Below, piece after piece: positions 9,462 through 18,642 of a DNA stretch of 64,000 nucleotides; positions within the stretch are counted from its first letter, which is position 1, and each line of letters starts with the position of its first letter. Position numbers and translations under genes: made by a program. Source of the DNA: Alphaproteobacteria bacterium. Lineage in GTDB: Bacteria; Pseudomonadota; Alphaproteobacteria; Rhodobacterales; Rhodobacteraceae. The DNA is taken from the NCBI GenBank assembly GCA_030425925.1, contig JAUHZO010000022.1:1-64000 (forward strand), read 5' to 3'. The notes under the pieces are model-generated. The model was given only the letters and a program-made list of their open reading frames with translations, was not told the origin of the DNA and searched no databases.

Positions 9462-9488
9462 GATTTCCTGCCAGTAAGGCAGGAAATC
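9462..9488. repeat. Perfect 11-bp inverted repeat between RTX genes
   Basis: GATTTCCTGCC (9462-9472) and GGCAGGAAATC (9478-9488) pair perfectly around a 5-nt loop, 5 bases after the stop of the preceding gene and 115 before the next start. It could be a terminator without a T tract or an operator. Confidence 0.5.
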
Positions 9489-9602
9489 CCGACCTCGGCT
9501 CGTCTGTGCATCTCTGCGCAGATGGGCTATTTTCGGAGCTGGGGCAGGTGTCGGGCGGCGCGTGCGGCGCCCGCCGATTGAAGCAAGGTGATTGGAGCGG
9601 TC

Positions 9603-11867
9603 ATGGTCTGGACAGGCACGATTCAAACGAGTTCGAATTTTCTCTTTCTCGGCGTCGACGGGTATTTTGCCGACGGCACCATGCTGGGCACGCAGGTGCC
9701 TGTCATCGATCCCCTGACCACGCCCAGCGCAACCCAGGTGACGTTCCTGCACCCCGATTTCCAGGGCCGCATCACCTTCAACGGCACCGGGCTGACCCTG
9801 GGCACCGCGGCGGTCCAGGGCGGCGGCACCGTGCCGGTCTTTACCGGCGGCACCATCACCAGCTTTACCGTCGAATTCAACGAGGCCCGGCATTCGGTCT
9901 GGCAGATCGGCGTGAACGGCTATCCCAGCACGGCCGACTATCTCGCCGCGCTGGCATCGGTGGAATCGCGCGGGTTCCTCGTGACGGTGGGCACGGTCGA
10001 TGCCGGCAACATGTCGGCGGCCGCGCTGGGCAACGCCGTGGCGCAATCCTTTGGCGCGGGCAATTTTGCGGCGCTGCAATCCCTTCTGGACGCCACGCCC
10101 ATGGTCTTTACCGGTGACGCCACCGATAACGGCCTGAACGGCGAAGGCGGCAACGATACGCTCGAGGGCCGCGGTGGCATCGACCGGATCGAAGGTGGCG
10201 GCGGCGACGACTTCATCGACGGCGGCAACGGCAATGACGGTTTCCTGATCGGCGGCCTGGGCAACGACACCGTTCTGGGCGGCGCTGGCAACGACGCCAA
10301 CATCTTCGGCGACGAGGTCGGCGGCGGCCCCGGCGGCAACGATCTGCTCGACGGCGGCGCGGGCGACGACATCCTGAACGGCGGGGGCGGCAACGATCTG
10401 CTGTTGGGCGGCACCGGCGATGACGGGCTGAACGGCAACGAAGGCAGCGACACGCTGGATGGCGGGGCCGGGGCCGATGCGCTGTCGGGCGGCCTGGCGG
10501 ACCTGCCCGGTGCCATCGACACCGCGTCTTACCAGTCGTCCACCAGCGGGCTGGTGATCGACCTGTACTATACCGTGGGCTCGGCCAACTACCTGTCCAC
10601 CGGCGACGCCAACGGCGACACCTATTTCGATGTGGAACGTGTTCTGGGCTCGCAGTTCGACGACACGATCTACGGCACCAACGGGCCGGGCATCCTGTCG
10701 GATCTGAACTGGCTCGATGGCGGGGCCGGCGACGATTCGATCTACGGCTATGCCGGTGAAGAGACGCTGGTGGGCGGTCTGGGCGATGACGTCATCTTTG
10801 GCGGCAGCCAGGCCTTTGCCGGTCCGGCCGAGATCGACACCGCGCTGTATGCAGCGGCGCTGTCCGACGTGATCTTTGCCCCGCGCGACGCCTCGACCTT
10901 CTTTGTCATCACGCCGGACGAGGGCGTCGATATCCTGGGCGAGATCGAACAGATCTCGCTGGCGGGCACGGTCTACGGGCTCGGGGCGCTGTTCTACGAT
11001 CCGCGCGCCGTGACCATCGCGCCCAACACCGCCAACACGATGACCCTGAACGCTGCGGGCGACATCTATGTCGGCGCGCCGGGGGTCGACGACATCTCGG
11101 GCGCGGGGGGGGATGACATCCTGCTGGGGTTTGACGGCAACGACATCCTGAAGGGCGATGACGGCCAGGACGACCTGCGCGGCGGCGATGGCGATGACGA
11201 TCTGAACGGCGGCACCGGCGATGACGACCTGCGCGGCGATGCGGGGCGCGACACCATCCTGGGCAGTTGGGGCAATGACTGGATCGACGGCGGCAGCGGC
11301 AACGACAACCTGCGCGGCAACAATGGCGACGACACCGCCATCGGCGGCGACGGCAATGACCGCGTGGGCGGCGGCAACGGTCTCGACGATCTGGACGGCG
11401 GCACCGGCAACGACACCGTCAATGGCGGCAACGGCCGCGACATCGTGCGCGGCGGCCAGGGCAATGACTTCGTCAAGGGCGGCAACCAGAGCGACGTGAT
11501 GTATGGCGATGCCGGCGGCGATGACATGATGGGCGGGCGCGGCAACGACATCATCCTGGGCGGGGCCGGCAATGACACCATCAACCCGGGCCGTGACGAC
11601 GACCGTATCAGCGGCGAGGGCGGGTCTGACATCTTCCTGTTTGCCGGGACCTTCGGGGACGACACGATCACCGATTTCGATGCGCTGGACATCAACGAAA
11701 AGGTCGACGTGTCGCGCATCGCGGCCATAACCGGCTTTGGCGACCTGAGCAGCAACCACATGAGCCAGTCCGGCGCGGATGTGGTGATCGACGACGGGTC
11801 GGGCAACACGGTCACGCTGGAAAACGTCCTGCTGGCCGATCTGGGCGCAGGCGACTTCCTGTTCTGA
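9603..11867 (+). CDS. RTX calcium-binding protein with an unrecognised N-terminal domain
   Basis: A 754-residue protein. ATG at 9603 is chosen because GGAG lies 6 bases upstream; a GTG 15 bases earlier is the alternative. Residues 1-175 form a domain I do not recognise (starts MVWTGTIQTSSNFLFLGVDG; contains a helical region around YLAALASVESRGF and AAALGNAVAQSFGAGNFAAL). RTX repeats run about 178-300. Two non-RTX inserts follow: one serralysin C-domain-like (DTASYQSSTSGLVIDL) and one around EIDTALYAAALSDVIF. A second RTX block covers about 490-660 and the shared tail ends AGDFLF. Parts of the second block (GGNGRDIVRGGQGND, VKGGNQSDVMYGD) nearly duplicate the preceding gene, suggesting duplication or gene conversion. 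Presumably a type I secretion substrate. Confidence 0.85.
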   Translation: MVWTGTIQTSSNFLFLGVDGYFADGTMLGTQVPVIDPLTTPSATQVTFLHPDFQGRITFNGTGLTLGTAAVQGGGTVPVFTGGTITSFTVEFNEARHSVWQIGVNGYPSTADYLAALASVESRGFLVTVGTVDAGNMSAAALGNAVAQSFGAGNFAALQSLLDATPMVFTGDATDNGLNGEGGNDTLEGRGGIDRIEGGGGDDFIDGGNGNDGFLIGGLGNDTVLGGAGNDANIFGDEVGGGPGGNDLLDGGAGDDILNGGGGNDLLLGGTGDDGLNGNEGSDTLDGGAGADALSGGLADLPGAIDTASYQSSTSGLVIDLYYTVGSANYLSTGDANGDTYFDVERVLGSQFDDTIYGTNGPGILSDLNWLDGGAGDDSIYGYAGEETLVGGLGDDVIFGGSQAFAGPAEIDTALYAAALSDVIFAPRDASTFFVITPDEGVDILGEIEQISLAGTVYGLGALFYDPRAVTIAPNTANTMTLNAAGDIYVGAPGVDDISGAGGDDILLGFDGNDILKGDDGQDDLRGGDGDDDLNGGTGDDDLRGDAGRDTILGSWGNDWIDGGSGNDNLRGNNGDDTAIGGDGNDRVGGGNGLDDLDGGTGNDTVNGGNGRDIVRGGQGNDFVKGGNQSDVMYGDAGGDDMMGGRGNDIILGGAGNDTINPGRDDDRISGEGGSDIFLFAGTFGDDTITDFDALDINEKVDVSRIAAITGFGDLSSNHMSQSGADVVIDDGSGNTVTLENVLLADLGAGDFLF

Positions 11868-11913
11868 CACGCAGCCGCGGTCCCGCCCTCCTGCCCGGGC
11901 ACGTGCATGGCCT

Positions 11914-11943
11914 TTGACACCGCCCGGGCATCGGGTCTACACA
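11914..11943 (+). promoter_or_regulatory. Possible sigma-70-type promoter for the iol operon
   Basis: TTGACA (11914-11919), an 18-base spacer and TACACA (11938-11943) lie about 100 bases before iolG. The -35 box is a full consensus match and the -10 box a moderate one. No operator for an inositol repressor was recognised. Confidence 0.4.
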
Positions 11944-12045
11944 CCCGCCGACCGCGTGCCTGTTAGCGCAGAAAGACGGCACAACATGGCGTATGCGGGG
12001 CAGGACCGGCGCAAGCGCACCGGTTGGCGGGAGGAGGGGAACGCC

Positions 12046-13047
12046 ATGCTGAAAACGGGTCTTCTGGGTGCCGGCCGGATCGGCCATGTGCATGCCAACG
12101 CGATCTCGGCCCATCCGGGCAGCACGCTGGTCGCGGTGTCGGACGTTGTGACCGCGAATGCCGAAAAGCTCGCCGCCGCCTATGGGGCCGAGACCCGCAC
12201 GTCAGAGGCGATCCTGCAGGACCCGGAGATCGACGCGGTGCTGATCGCCACCTCGACCGATACGCATTCGGACCTGATCGAGGCGGCCACCGCCGCCGGC
12301 AAGGCGGTGCTCTGCGAAAAGCCGGTGGATCTGAGTCTCGGCCGCGCGCGCGCGTGCCTGGCCCGGGCCGAGGCCACGGGCCAGCCGGTGATGGTGGGCT
12401 TCAACCGCCGTTTCGATCCGGGCTTTGCCGCGCTCAAGACCGCCTGTGACGCGGGGGAGATCGGCAAGGCAGAGTTGCTGTCGATCACCAGTTTTGACCC
12501 GGCCCCGCCGCCACTGGCCTACGTCAAGGTCTCTGGCGGGCTGTTCCGGGACATGATGATCCACGATTTCGACATGGCCCAGTGGATGATGGGGGGCCTG
12601 CCCGACAGCGTCAGCGCGGTGGGCACATCGGTTGTCGATCCCGCCATCGGGGCCGAGGGCGATGTCGATACCGCCGTGGCCACGCTGCGCTATGCCGACG
12701 GGCGGCTGGCGGTCATCAAGAACTCCCGCCGGGCGGTTTACGGCTACGATCAGCGGCTGGAACTTCTGGGCTCCGAGGGGCTGTTGCAAGCGCAGAACAT
12801 GCTGGAAAGCAACGTGGTGAAGTCGAACGCCCAGGGCGTGACGGGGGCAAAGCCCACCTACTTCTTCCTCGAACGCTACATGCCCGCCTATCGCGCGGAA
12901 TGGGCAGCGTTCGTCGACGCGGTGCAAAGCGGCGGCGCGATGCCCGTGACGCTGGCCGAAGGCGTGGCAGCGCTGGCGCTGGCAGAGGCGGCCACGCTGT
13001 CGTCCCGCGAAGGCCGCCCCGTGGCGATGCGCGACATCCTGAACTGA
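12046..13047 (+). CDS. iolG: Inositol 2-dehydrogenase
   Basis: A 333-residue Gfo/Idh/MocA-family oxidoreductase that opens the inositol operon. It should oxidise myo-inositol to scyllo-inosose with NAD+ in the cytoplasm. The N-terminal Rossmann motif is GLLGAGRIGHVHA, the family EKP motif (CEKPVDL) carries the catalytic-site lysine, and the C-terminal half has the beta-sheet domain with DMMIHDFDMA. ATG at 12046 is preferred because GAGGAGGGG lies just upstream and the Rossmann strand starts at residue 3; an in-frame extension of 44 codons upstream has no family resemblance. iolC follows after 13 bases. The assignment to inositol rather than another sugar rests on the neighbouring iolCDBE genes. 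Confidence 0.93.
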   Translation: MLKTGLLGAGRIGHVHANAISAHPGSTLVAVSDVVTANAEKLAAAYGAETRTSEAILQDPEIDAVLIATSTDTHSDLIEAATAAGKAVLCEKPVDLSLGRARACLARAEATGQPVMVGFNRRFDPGFAALKTACDAGEIGKAELLSITSFDPAPPPLAYVKVSGGLFRDMMIHDFDMAQWMMGGLPDSVSAVGTSVVDPAIGAEGDVDTAVATLRYADGRLAVIKNSRRAVYGYDQRLELLGSEGLLQAQNMLESNVVKSNAQGVTGAKPTYFFLERYMPAYRAEWAAFVDAVQSGGAMPVTLAEGVAALALAEAATLSSREGRPVAMRDILN

Positions 13048-13060
13048 ACGAGGGGCCGAA

Positions 13061-14974
13061 ATGGACAAGCCGCTTGACGTCATCACCATCGGCCGCGCCT
13101 CTGTCGACCTGTACGGTGCCCAGATCGGAGGCCGCCTTGAAGACATGGGGTCGTTCGAGAAATACATCGGCGGCTCGCCCACCAATATCGCGGCGGGCAG
13201 CGCGCGGCTGGGGCTGAAATCGGCGCTGATCACCCGTGTGGGCGACGAACACATGGGCCGTTTCATCCGCGAGGAACTGGCGCGCGAAGGCGTGGACGTG
13301 CGCGGTGTTGCGACCGATCCGGAGCGGCTGACCGCTCTGGTGATCCTGGGTATCCGGGACCAGAGCCAGTTCCCGCTGATCTTCTACCGCGAGAATTGCG
13401 CCGACATGGCGCTCAGCGAAGACGACATCGACCCGGACTTCATCGCCGAGGCGCGCGCGGTGGTCGCCACCGGCACGCATCTGAGCCATCCCCGAACCGA
13501 GGCGGCGGTGCTCAAGGCGCTGAGACACGCACGTCAGGGCGGGGCGAAGACCGCGCTGGACATCGACTATCGCCCGAACCTCTGGGGTCTGGCGGGCCAT
13601 GGTGCGGGTGAAGAGCGGTTCATCGAATCCGCCGCCGTCACCGCCAGGCTGCAAACGACGCTGCCCTTGTTCGATCTGATCGTGGGCACAGAGGAAGAGT
13701 TCCACATCGCCGGCGGCTCCACCGACACCCTTGCGGCGCTGCGCGCCGTGCGTGCGCTGTCCGCCGCGACGCTGGTCTGCAAGCGGGGTCCGATGGGGGC
13801 GGTGGCCTTTACCGGCGACATCCCCGAAAGCCTCGACGATGGCGAAAGCGGCCCGGGTTTCCCGATCGAGGTGTTCAACGTGCTGGGCGCAGGCGACGGG
13901 TTCATGTCGGGGCTGCTCAAGGGCTGGCTGACCGGCCAGGACTGGCCCACCGCCCTGACCTACGCCAATGCCTGCGGGGCCATCGCCGTCAGCCGCCATG
14001 GCTGCACCCCCGCCTATCCCAGCTGGGACGAGCTGCAGTTCTTCCTCAAGCGCGGCGTCAGGACCCCCGCCTTGCGTCACGATGCCGAGCTGGAGCAGGT
14101 CCACTGGGCCACCAACCGCAAGGGCGACTGGTCCACCTGCCGGGTCTTTGCCTTCGACCACCGCGCGCAGTTCGAAGAGATGGCGGGCGCGACCGAGGAC
14201 AAGATCAACGCCTTCAAGACGCTCTGCCTTCAGGCCGCGACCGGCGTGCAACAGGGCCGCCCGGGCTTTGGTATCCTCTGCGATGGCCGCCAGGGACAAG
14301 AGGCGCTGTTCCGCGCCACCGGCAGCGGGCTCTGGGTCGGGCGTCCGGTGGAAAAGCCGGGGTCGCGCCCGCTGGAGATCGAGCCCTATCTGGGCGCGGA
14401 TTTCGGCGCTCTGAAGGAATGGCCGCTGGATCACGTGGTCAAGTGCCTGTGCTTCTGTCATCCCGACGACGACGCCGAGATGTGGGAGGCGCAGCTGCGC
14501 ACCGTCGAACAGGTCTTTCACACCGCCCGCCGCACCCGTCTGGAATTCCTGCTGGAGGTGATCCCGTCCAAGGTTGGGGGCGTCGATGACGACACCACGC
14601 CGCAGGTGATCCAGCGCTTCTACGATCGGGGCATCTTTCCCGACTGGTGGAAGCTGGAGCCGTTCACGACGGCCCCGGCCTGGGAAAAGGCCTGCGCGGC
14701 GATCACCCGCAACGATCCGCGCACGCGCGGGATCGTGGTGCTGGGGCTCGATGCGCCGGCGGACCGGCTCTTTGACAGCTTCGCCCTTGCCGCGGCCCAG
14801 CCGCTTGTGAAAGGCTTTGCCGTGGGGCGCACGATCTTTGGCGATGTCGCCCGGGCCTGGATGGCGGGCGCCGTCAGCGATGCGGATGCGGTTGCCACGA
14901 TGCAGGACAACTACCAGGCGCTGTGCGATGTCTGGGACAAGGCGCGTGCCGCCGCCTCGGGAGGACAGATATGA
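13061..14974 (+). CDS. iolC: 5-dehydro-2-deoxygluconokinase fused to DUF2090 domain
   Basis: A 637-residue two-domain protein. Residues 1-325 are a PfkB/ribokinase-type kinase with GGSPTNIAAGSARLG near the N-terminus and the ATP/anion-hole signature NVLGAGDGFMSG. It should phosphorylate 5-dehydro-2-deoxy-D-gluconate. Residues 335-637 are a DUF2090 domain (RVFAFDHRAQFEEMAG, FLLEVIPSKVGG), related to TIM-barrel aldolases. The fusion is common in alphaproteobacteria and may supply the aldolase step (IolJ function) that splits the phosphorylated product; that second activity is inferred. The stop overlaps the iolD start as ATGA, so translation is coupled. Confidence 0.93.
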   Translation: MDKPLDVITIGRASVDLYGAQIGGRLEDMGSFEKYIGGSPTNIAAGSARLGLKSALITRVGDEHMGRFIREELAREGVDVRGVATDPERLTALVILGIRDQSQFPLIFYRENCADMALSEDDIDPDFIAEARAVVATGTHLSHPRTEAAVLKALRHARQGGAKTALDIDYRPNLWGLAGHGAGEERFIESAAVTARLQTTLPLFDLIVGTEEEFHIAGGSTDTLAALRAVRALSAATLVCKRGPMGAVAFTGDIPESLDDGESGPGFPIEVFNVLGAGDGFMSGLLKGWLTGQDWPTALTYANACGAIAVSRHGCTPAYPSWDELQFFLKRGVRTPALRHDAELEQVHWATNRKGDWSTCRVFAFDHRAQFEEMAGATEDKINAFKTLCLQAATGVQQGRPGFGILCDGRQGQEALFRATGSGLWVGRPVEKPGSRPLEIEPYLGADFGALKEWPLDHVVKCLCFCHPDDDAEMWEAQLRTVEQVFHTARRTRLEFLLEVIPSKVGGVDDDTTPQVIQRFYDRGIFPDWWKLEPFTTAPAWEKACAAITRNDPRTRGIVVLGLDAPADRLFDSFALAAAQPLVKGFAVGRTIFGDVARAWMAGAVSDADAVATMQDNYQALCDVWDKARAAASGGQI

Positions 14975-16803
14975 CGACAATCCGGCTGACTGCCGCGCAG
15001 GCGCTGGTGCGCTACCTGGCCGCGCAGAAAACCCCCGAGGGCGACACCTTTCTGGCCGGCTGCTGGGCGATCTTCGGCCATGGCAACGTGGCCGGCCTGG
15101 GCGAGGCGCTGTACCAGGTGCGCGACCACTTCCCCACCTGGCGCGGACATAACGAACAGACCATGGCCCATTGCGCCATCGCCTATGCCAAGCAGAACCG
15201 CCGCCGCCGGGCCATGGCGGTGACCTCGTCGATCGGGCCGGGCGCGACCAACATGGTCACCGCGGCCGCGCTGGCGCATGTGAACCGCCTGCCGGTGCTG
15301 TTGCTGCCCGGCGATGTCTTTGCATCGCGCGGGCCGGACCCGGTGCTGCAGCAGATCGAGGATTTCACCGACGGCACCGTCAGTGCAAACGACTGCTTCC
15401 GCCCGGTCAGCCGCTATTTCGACCGCATCACCCGGCCCGAGCATCTGCTGAGCGCCCTGCCGCGCGCCTTCCGCGTGATGACCGACCCGGCGGATTGCGG
15501 GCCGGTCACGCTGTCCTTTTGCCAGGACGTGCAGGCCGAGGCCCATGACTATCCCGCCAGCTTCTTCGCGCCGCGCGTGTGGGAGATCCGCCGCATCCGC
15601 CCCGATCACCACGAATTGCACCGTGCGGTGGAGGCCATCCGCAACGCCCGGCACCCGCTGATCGTGGCAGGCGGCGGTGTGCACTACTCCGACGCCACCG
15701 AGGACCTGCGCCGCTTTGCCGAGACACACAATATCCCGGTGGTGGAAACCCAGGCGGGCAAGTCGGCGCTGCCCTGGGATCATCCGCTGAACTATGGCCC
15801 CGTCGGCGTGACGGGCAGCGCCGCGGCCAACACGCTGGCGGAACAGGCGGATGTGGTTCTGGGCATCGGCACACGCTTTCAGGACTTCACCACCGGGTCC
15901 CGGGGGCTGTTCAAGGCCCCGGGCCGCGCGTTGATCAGCCTCAACGTCCAGGCCCATGACGCCGAGAAACACGGCGCGCTGCCGGTTCAGGCCGATGCAA
16001 GGGCCGGCCTGACGGAGCTGGCGCTGGAACTCTCGGGCTATGCGCCGGAAGCCCCCCCGGTCGCGCTCAGGACCGATTGGTTCGAGGCCGTCGACCCGCT
16101 GACCGCCGCGCCGGTCGACAGCAATGCGCTGCCCACCGACATGCAGGTGATCGGCGCGGTGCAGCGCGCCGCGCGGGACAACACAGTGGTCATGTGCGCC
16201 GCAGGCACCATGCCGGGCGAGTTGCACAAGCTGTGGAAGGCAGGCAGGCCCGGCAGCTACCACATGGAATACGGCTTTTCCTGCATGGGCTACGAGATCG
16301 CGGGGGCCATGGGCATCAAGATGGCCCAGCCGGACAGCGACGTGATCTGCTTTACCGGCGACGGCACCTACATGATGGCCAATTCCGAACTGGCCACCGC
16401 GGCGATGATGGGCATCGCCTTCACCGTCGTGGTGACCGACAATCGCGGCTTCGGCTGCATCAACCGACTGCAGATGGGCACCGGCGGAGCCGAGTTCAAC
16501 AACCTGCTGGATCATGCGGTCCACGCGCAGCCCTCTGCCATCGACTTCGCCGCCCATGCCGCCAGCATGGGGGCGACCGCGGTCAAGGTGGGCTCCATCG
16601 CCGGGATGGAAGACGCGCTGTCCCGGCGCGACGCGGTCGACGGGCCTTATGTGATCGTCATCGACACCGATCCCTATCCCTCCACCCCGGTCGGAGGAAC
16701 CTGGTGGGAGGTCGCGGTGCCCGAGGTCTCGCCCCGTGCCGAGGTGCAGGATGCCCGCACCAGTTACGAGGCCGCCCTGCGCGCCCGTACCGAAAACGCC
16801 TGA
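14971..16803 (+). CDS. iolD: 3D-(3,5/4)-trihydroxycyclohexane-1,2-dione acylhydrolase
   Basis: A 610-residue thiamine-diphosphate enzyme that hydrolytically opens the ring of the inositol intermediate. The N-terminal PYR domain has GCWAIFGHGNVAGLG and the catalytic-glutamate region WRGHNEQTMAH. The middle domain has the usual fold, and the C-terminal PP domain carries the ThDP/Mg motif GDGTYMMANSEL...TDNRGFG. Length is normal for IolD. The start at 14971 overlaps the iolC stop (ATGA) and follows GGAGG. iolB starts 12 bases after the stop. Confidence 0.95.
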   Translation: MTTIRLTAAQALVRYLAAQKTPEGDTFLAGCWAIFGHGNVAGLGEALYQVRDHFPTWRGHNEQTMAHCAIAYAKQNRRRRAMAVTSSIGPGATNMVTAAALAHVNRLPVLLLPGDVFASRGPDPVLQQIEDFTDGTVSANDCFRPVSRYFDRITRPEHLLSALPRAFRVMTDPADCGPVTLSFCQDVQAEAHDYPASFFAPRVWEIRRIRPDHHELHRAVEAIRNARHPLIVAGGGVHYSDATEDLRRFAETHNIPVVETQAGKSALPWDHPLNYGPVGVTGSAAANTLAEQADVVLGIGTRFQDFTTGSRGLFKAPGRALISLNVQAHDAEKHGALPVQADARAGLTELALELSGYAPEAPPVALRTDWFEAVDPLTAAPVDSNALPTDMQVIGAVQRAARDNTVVMCAAGTMPGELHKLWKAGRPGSYHMEYGFSCMGYEIAGAMGIKMAQPDSDVICFTGDGTYMMANSELATAAMMGIAFTVVVTDNRGFGCINRLQMGTGGAEFNNLLDHAVHAQPSAIDFAAHAASMGATAVKVGSIAGMEDALSRRDAVDGPYVIVIDTDPYPSTPVGGTWWEVAVPEVSPRAEVQDARTSYEAALRARTENA

Positions 16804-16815
16804 GGAGGCACGCCC

Positions 16816-17643
16816 ATGAGCCCGCTTCTGCGCCGCCCCCTGTCCGAGACCGGCCTGATCCACGACGTCACGGTAGAGAACGCCCGGGGGCCGCTGTCGC
16901 CCGACTGGGCCTATGTGGGCTTTTCCGTGCACCGTCTGAACCCCGGCGAGACCGTCACGCAAGAGACGGGCGAGCGGGAGGTCATTCTGGTAATGGTCGA
17001 GGGCCGCGCGCATGTCCGCGCGGCGGGCGGGGATTTCGGCGAACAGGGCGACCGCATGGACGTCTTCGAAAAGACCGCGCCGCATTGTGTCTACGTGCCC
17101 AATGGCACCGACTGGCAGGCCACGGCCACCACGCCGTGCACGCTGGCCATCTGTTCCGCGCCGGGCAAGGGCGGTCATGCCGCCCATGCCATCGACCCGG
17201 CCACCATCACGCTGACCCGGCGCGGCACCGGGAACAACACCCGCTTCATCAACAATATCGCGATGGAAGGCGAAGATCATGCCGACAGCCTGCTGGTGAC
17301 CGAGGTGTTCACGCCCACCGGCAACTGGTCCTCCTACCCGCCGCACCGGCATGACGAGGACGATTTCCCGCGCATGACCTATCTCGAAGAGACCTATTAC
17401 CACCGTCTCAACCCCGCGCAGGGCTACGGCCATCAGCGCATCTTCACCGATGCGGGGGACCTCGACGAGACGATCACCGTGCGCAATCACGACGTGGTGC
17501 TTGTGCCGCGCGGGCATCATCCCTGCGGGGTGCCCTGGGGATACGAGATGTATTACCTCAACGTCATGGCCGGCCCGCTGCGCAAGTGGCGCTTTGAAAA
17601 CCATCCCGACCACGACTGGATCTATCAGCGCGACACCGCGTGA
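16816..17643 (+). CDS. iolB: 5-deoxy-glucuronate isomerase
   Basis: A 275-residue bicupin enzyme that converts 5-deoxy-D-glucuronate to 5-dehydro-2-deoxy-D-gluconate, the IolC substrate. The metal site is visible as PPHRHDED followed by a glutamate-containing YLEETYYHR segment and a later histidine in PRGHHPCG. Length is close to the family norm. GGAGG at the iolD stop serves as ribosome binding site. iolE follows after 18 bases. Confidence 0.95.
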   Translation: MSPLLRRPLSETGLIHDVTVENARGPLSPDWAYVGFSVHRLNPGETVTQETGEREVILVMVEGRAHVRAAGGDFGEQGDRMDVFEKTAPHCVYVPNGTDWQATATTPCTLAICSAPGKGGHAAHAIDPATITLTRRGTGNNTRFINNIAMEGEDHADSLLVTEVFTPTGNWSSYPPHRHDEDDFPRMTYLEETYYHRLNPAQGYGHQRIFTDAGDLDETITVRNHDVVLVPRGHHPCGVPWGYEMYYLNVMAGPLRKWRFENHPDHDWIYQRDTA

Positions 17644-17661
17644 CCTGCAAGGACCAAAGCC

Positions 17662-18564
17662 ATGATCAAGATCGGCATCTCTCCCATCGCCTGGCAGAAC
17701 GACGACCTGCCCGACCTCACCGCCGCCTACACGATGGAACAGGCGCTGAAGGAGTCGCGCGAGATCGGCTATCTCGGCGTCGAGCGTGGCCAGCGCATGC
17801 CGCACGACACCGAAGGCCTGCGCGCCTATCTCGACCGCTATGACATCGCGCTCTGCGGCGGCTGGTGTTCGGGCAACCTGCTGGTCAACGATCTTGAGGC
17901 CGAAAAGGCCGCGATCCGCCAGCAGGTGGCGCAGTTCGTGGCGCTGGGCGCGCCCTGCATCGTCTATGCCGAATGCTCCAACACCGTGCAGGGCCGGATC
18001 GACGTGCCGGTGAACGACCGGCCAAAACTGTCGCGCGACGAGGTGCTGGCCTATGGGGCAAGGCTGGGCGAACTGGCCAGGTGGTGCGCCGATCAGGGCA
18101 TGCCGCTGGCCTATCACCATCACATGGGTTCGATCATCGAGGCCGAGGAGGATGTGAACTGGCTGATGGAGGGGTCGTCCGACGACGCGAGGCTCTGCTT
18201 TGACACCGGGCATCTGCTGTTTGGCGGCGGCGACGTTCTGGCCACGCTCGACCGCTGGGGCGACCGCGTGCACCACGTGCATTTCAAGGACATCCGCCCC
18301 GACGTGGTGGCCGACGTGCGGACCAACAATCGCAGCTTCCTCGACGCCGTGATCGCGGGCGCCTTCACGGTGCCGGGTGACGGCTGCATCGATTTCCAGG
18401 CCGTGGCCAACCACCTCAAGGCGCTGGGCTATGACGGCTGGATCGTGGTCGAGGCGGAACAGGACCCGGCCAAGGCCGCCCCCTTCGCGTATTCCAAGCT
18501 GGGCTATCACCACATCCTCGATGTCTGCCACAAGGCGGGGCTGGAGATCGCAGAGCGGCTCTGA
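17662..18564 (+). CDS. iolE: Inosose dehydratase
   Basis: A 300-residue xylose-isomerase-like TIM-barrel protein that dehydrates scyllo-inosose to the diketone used by IolD. Supporting motifs are GISPIAWQNDD at the N-terminus, the metal-site histidine segment AYHHHMGS, CFDTGHLLFGG and HVHFKDIRPDV. AAGGA precedes the start. It is the last inositol gene in the run. No iolA (methylmalonate semialdehyde dehydrogenase), inositol transporter or iol repressor lies in the window, so these must be encoded elsewhere. Confidence 0.95.
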   Translation: MIKIGISPIAWQNDDLPDLTAAYTMEQALKESREIGYLGVERGQRMPHDTEGLRAYLDRYDIALCGGWCSGNLLVNDLEAEKAAIRQQVAQFVALGAPCIVYAECSNTVQGRIDVPVNDRPKLSRDEVLAYGARLGELARWCADQGMPLAYHHHMGSIIEAEEDVNWLMEGSSDDARLCFDTGHLLFGGGDVLATLDRWGDRVHHVHFKDIRPDVVADVRTNNRSFLDAVIAGAFTVPGDGCIDFQAVANHLKALGYDGWIVVEAEQDPAKAAPFAYSKLGYHHILDVCHKAGLEIAERL

Positions 18565-18642
18565 CCGGGTTTGGTTTCGCGCCGTCCCGGGGTAGACACG
18601 CGCCAAAGGGCGCGAGTCGCGTCCCGGACAGCGGAGCGACCC

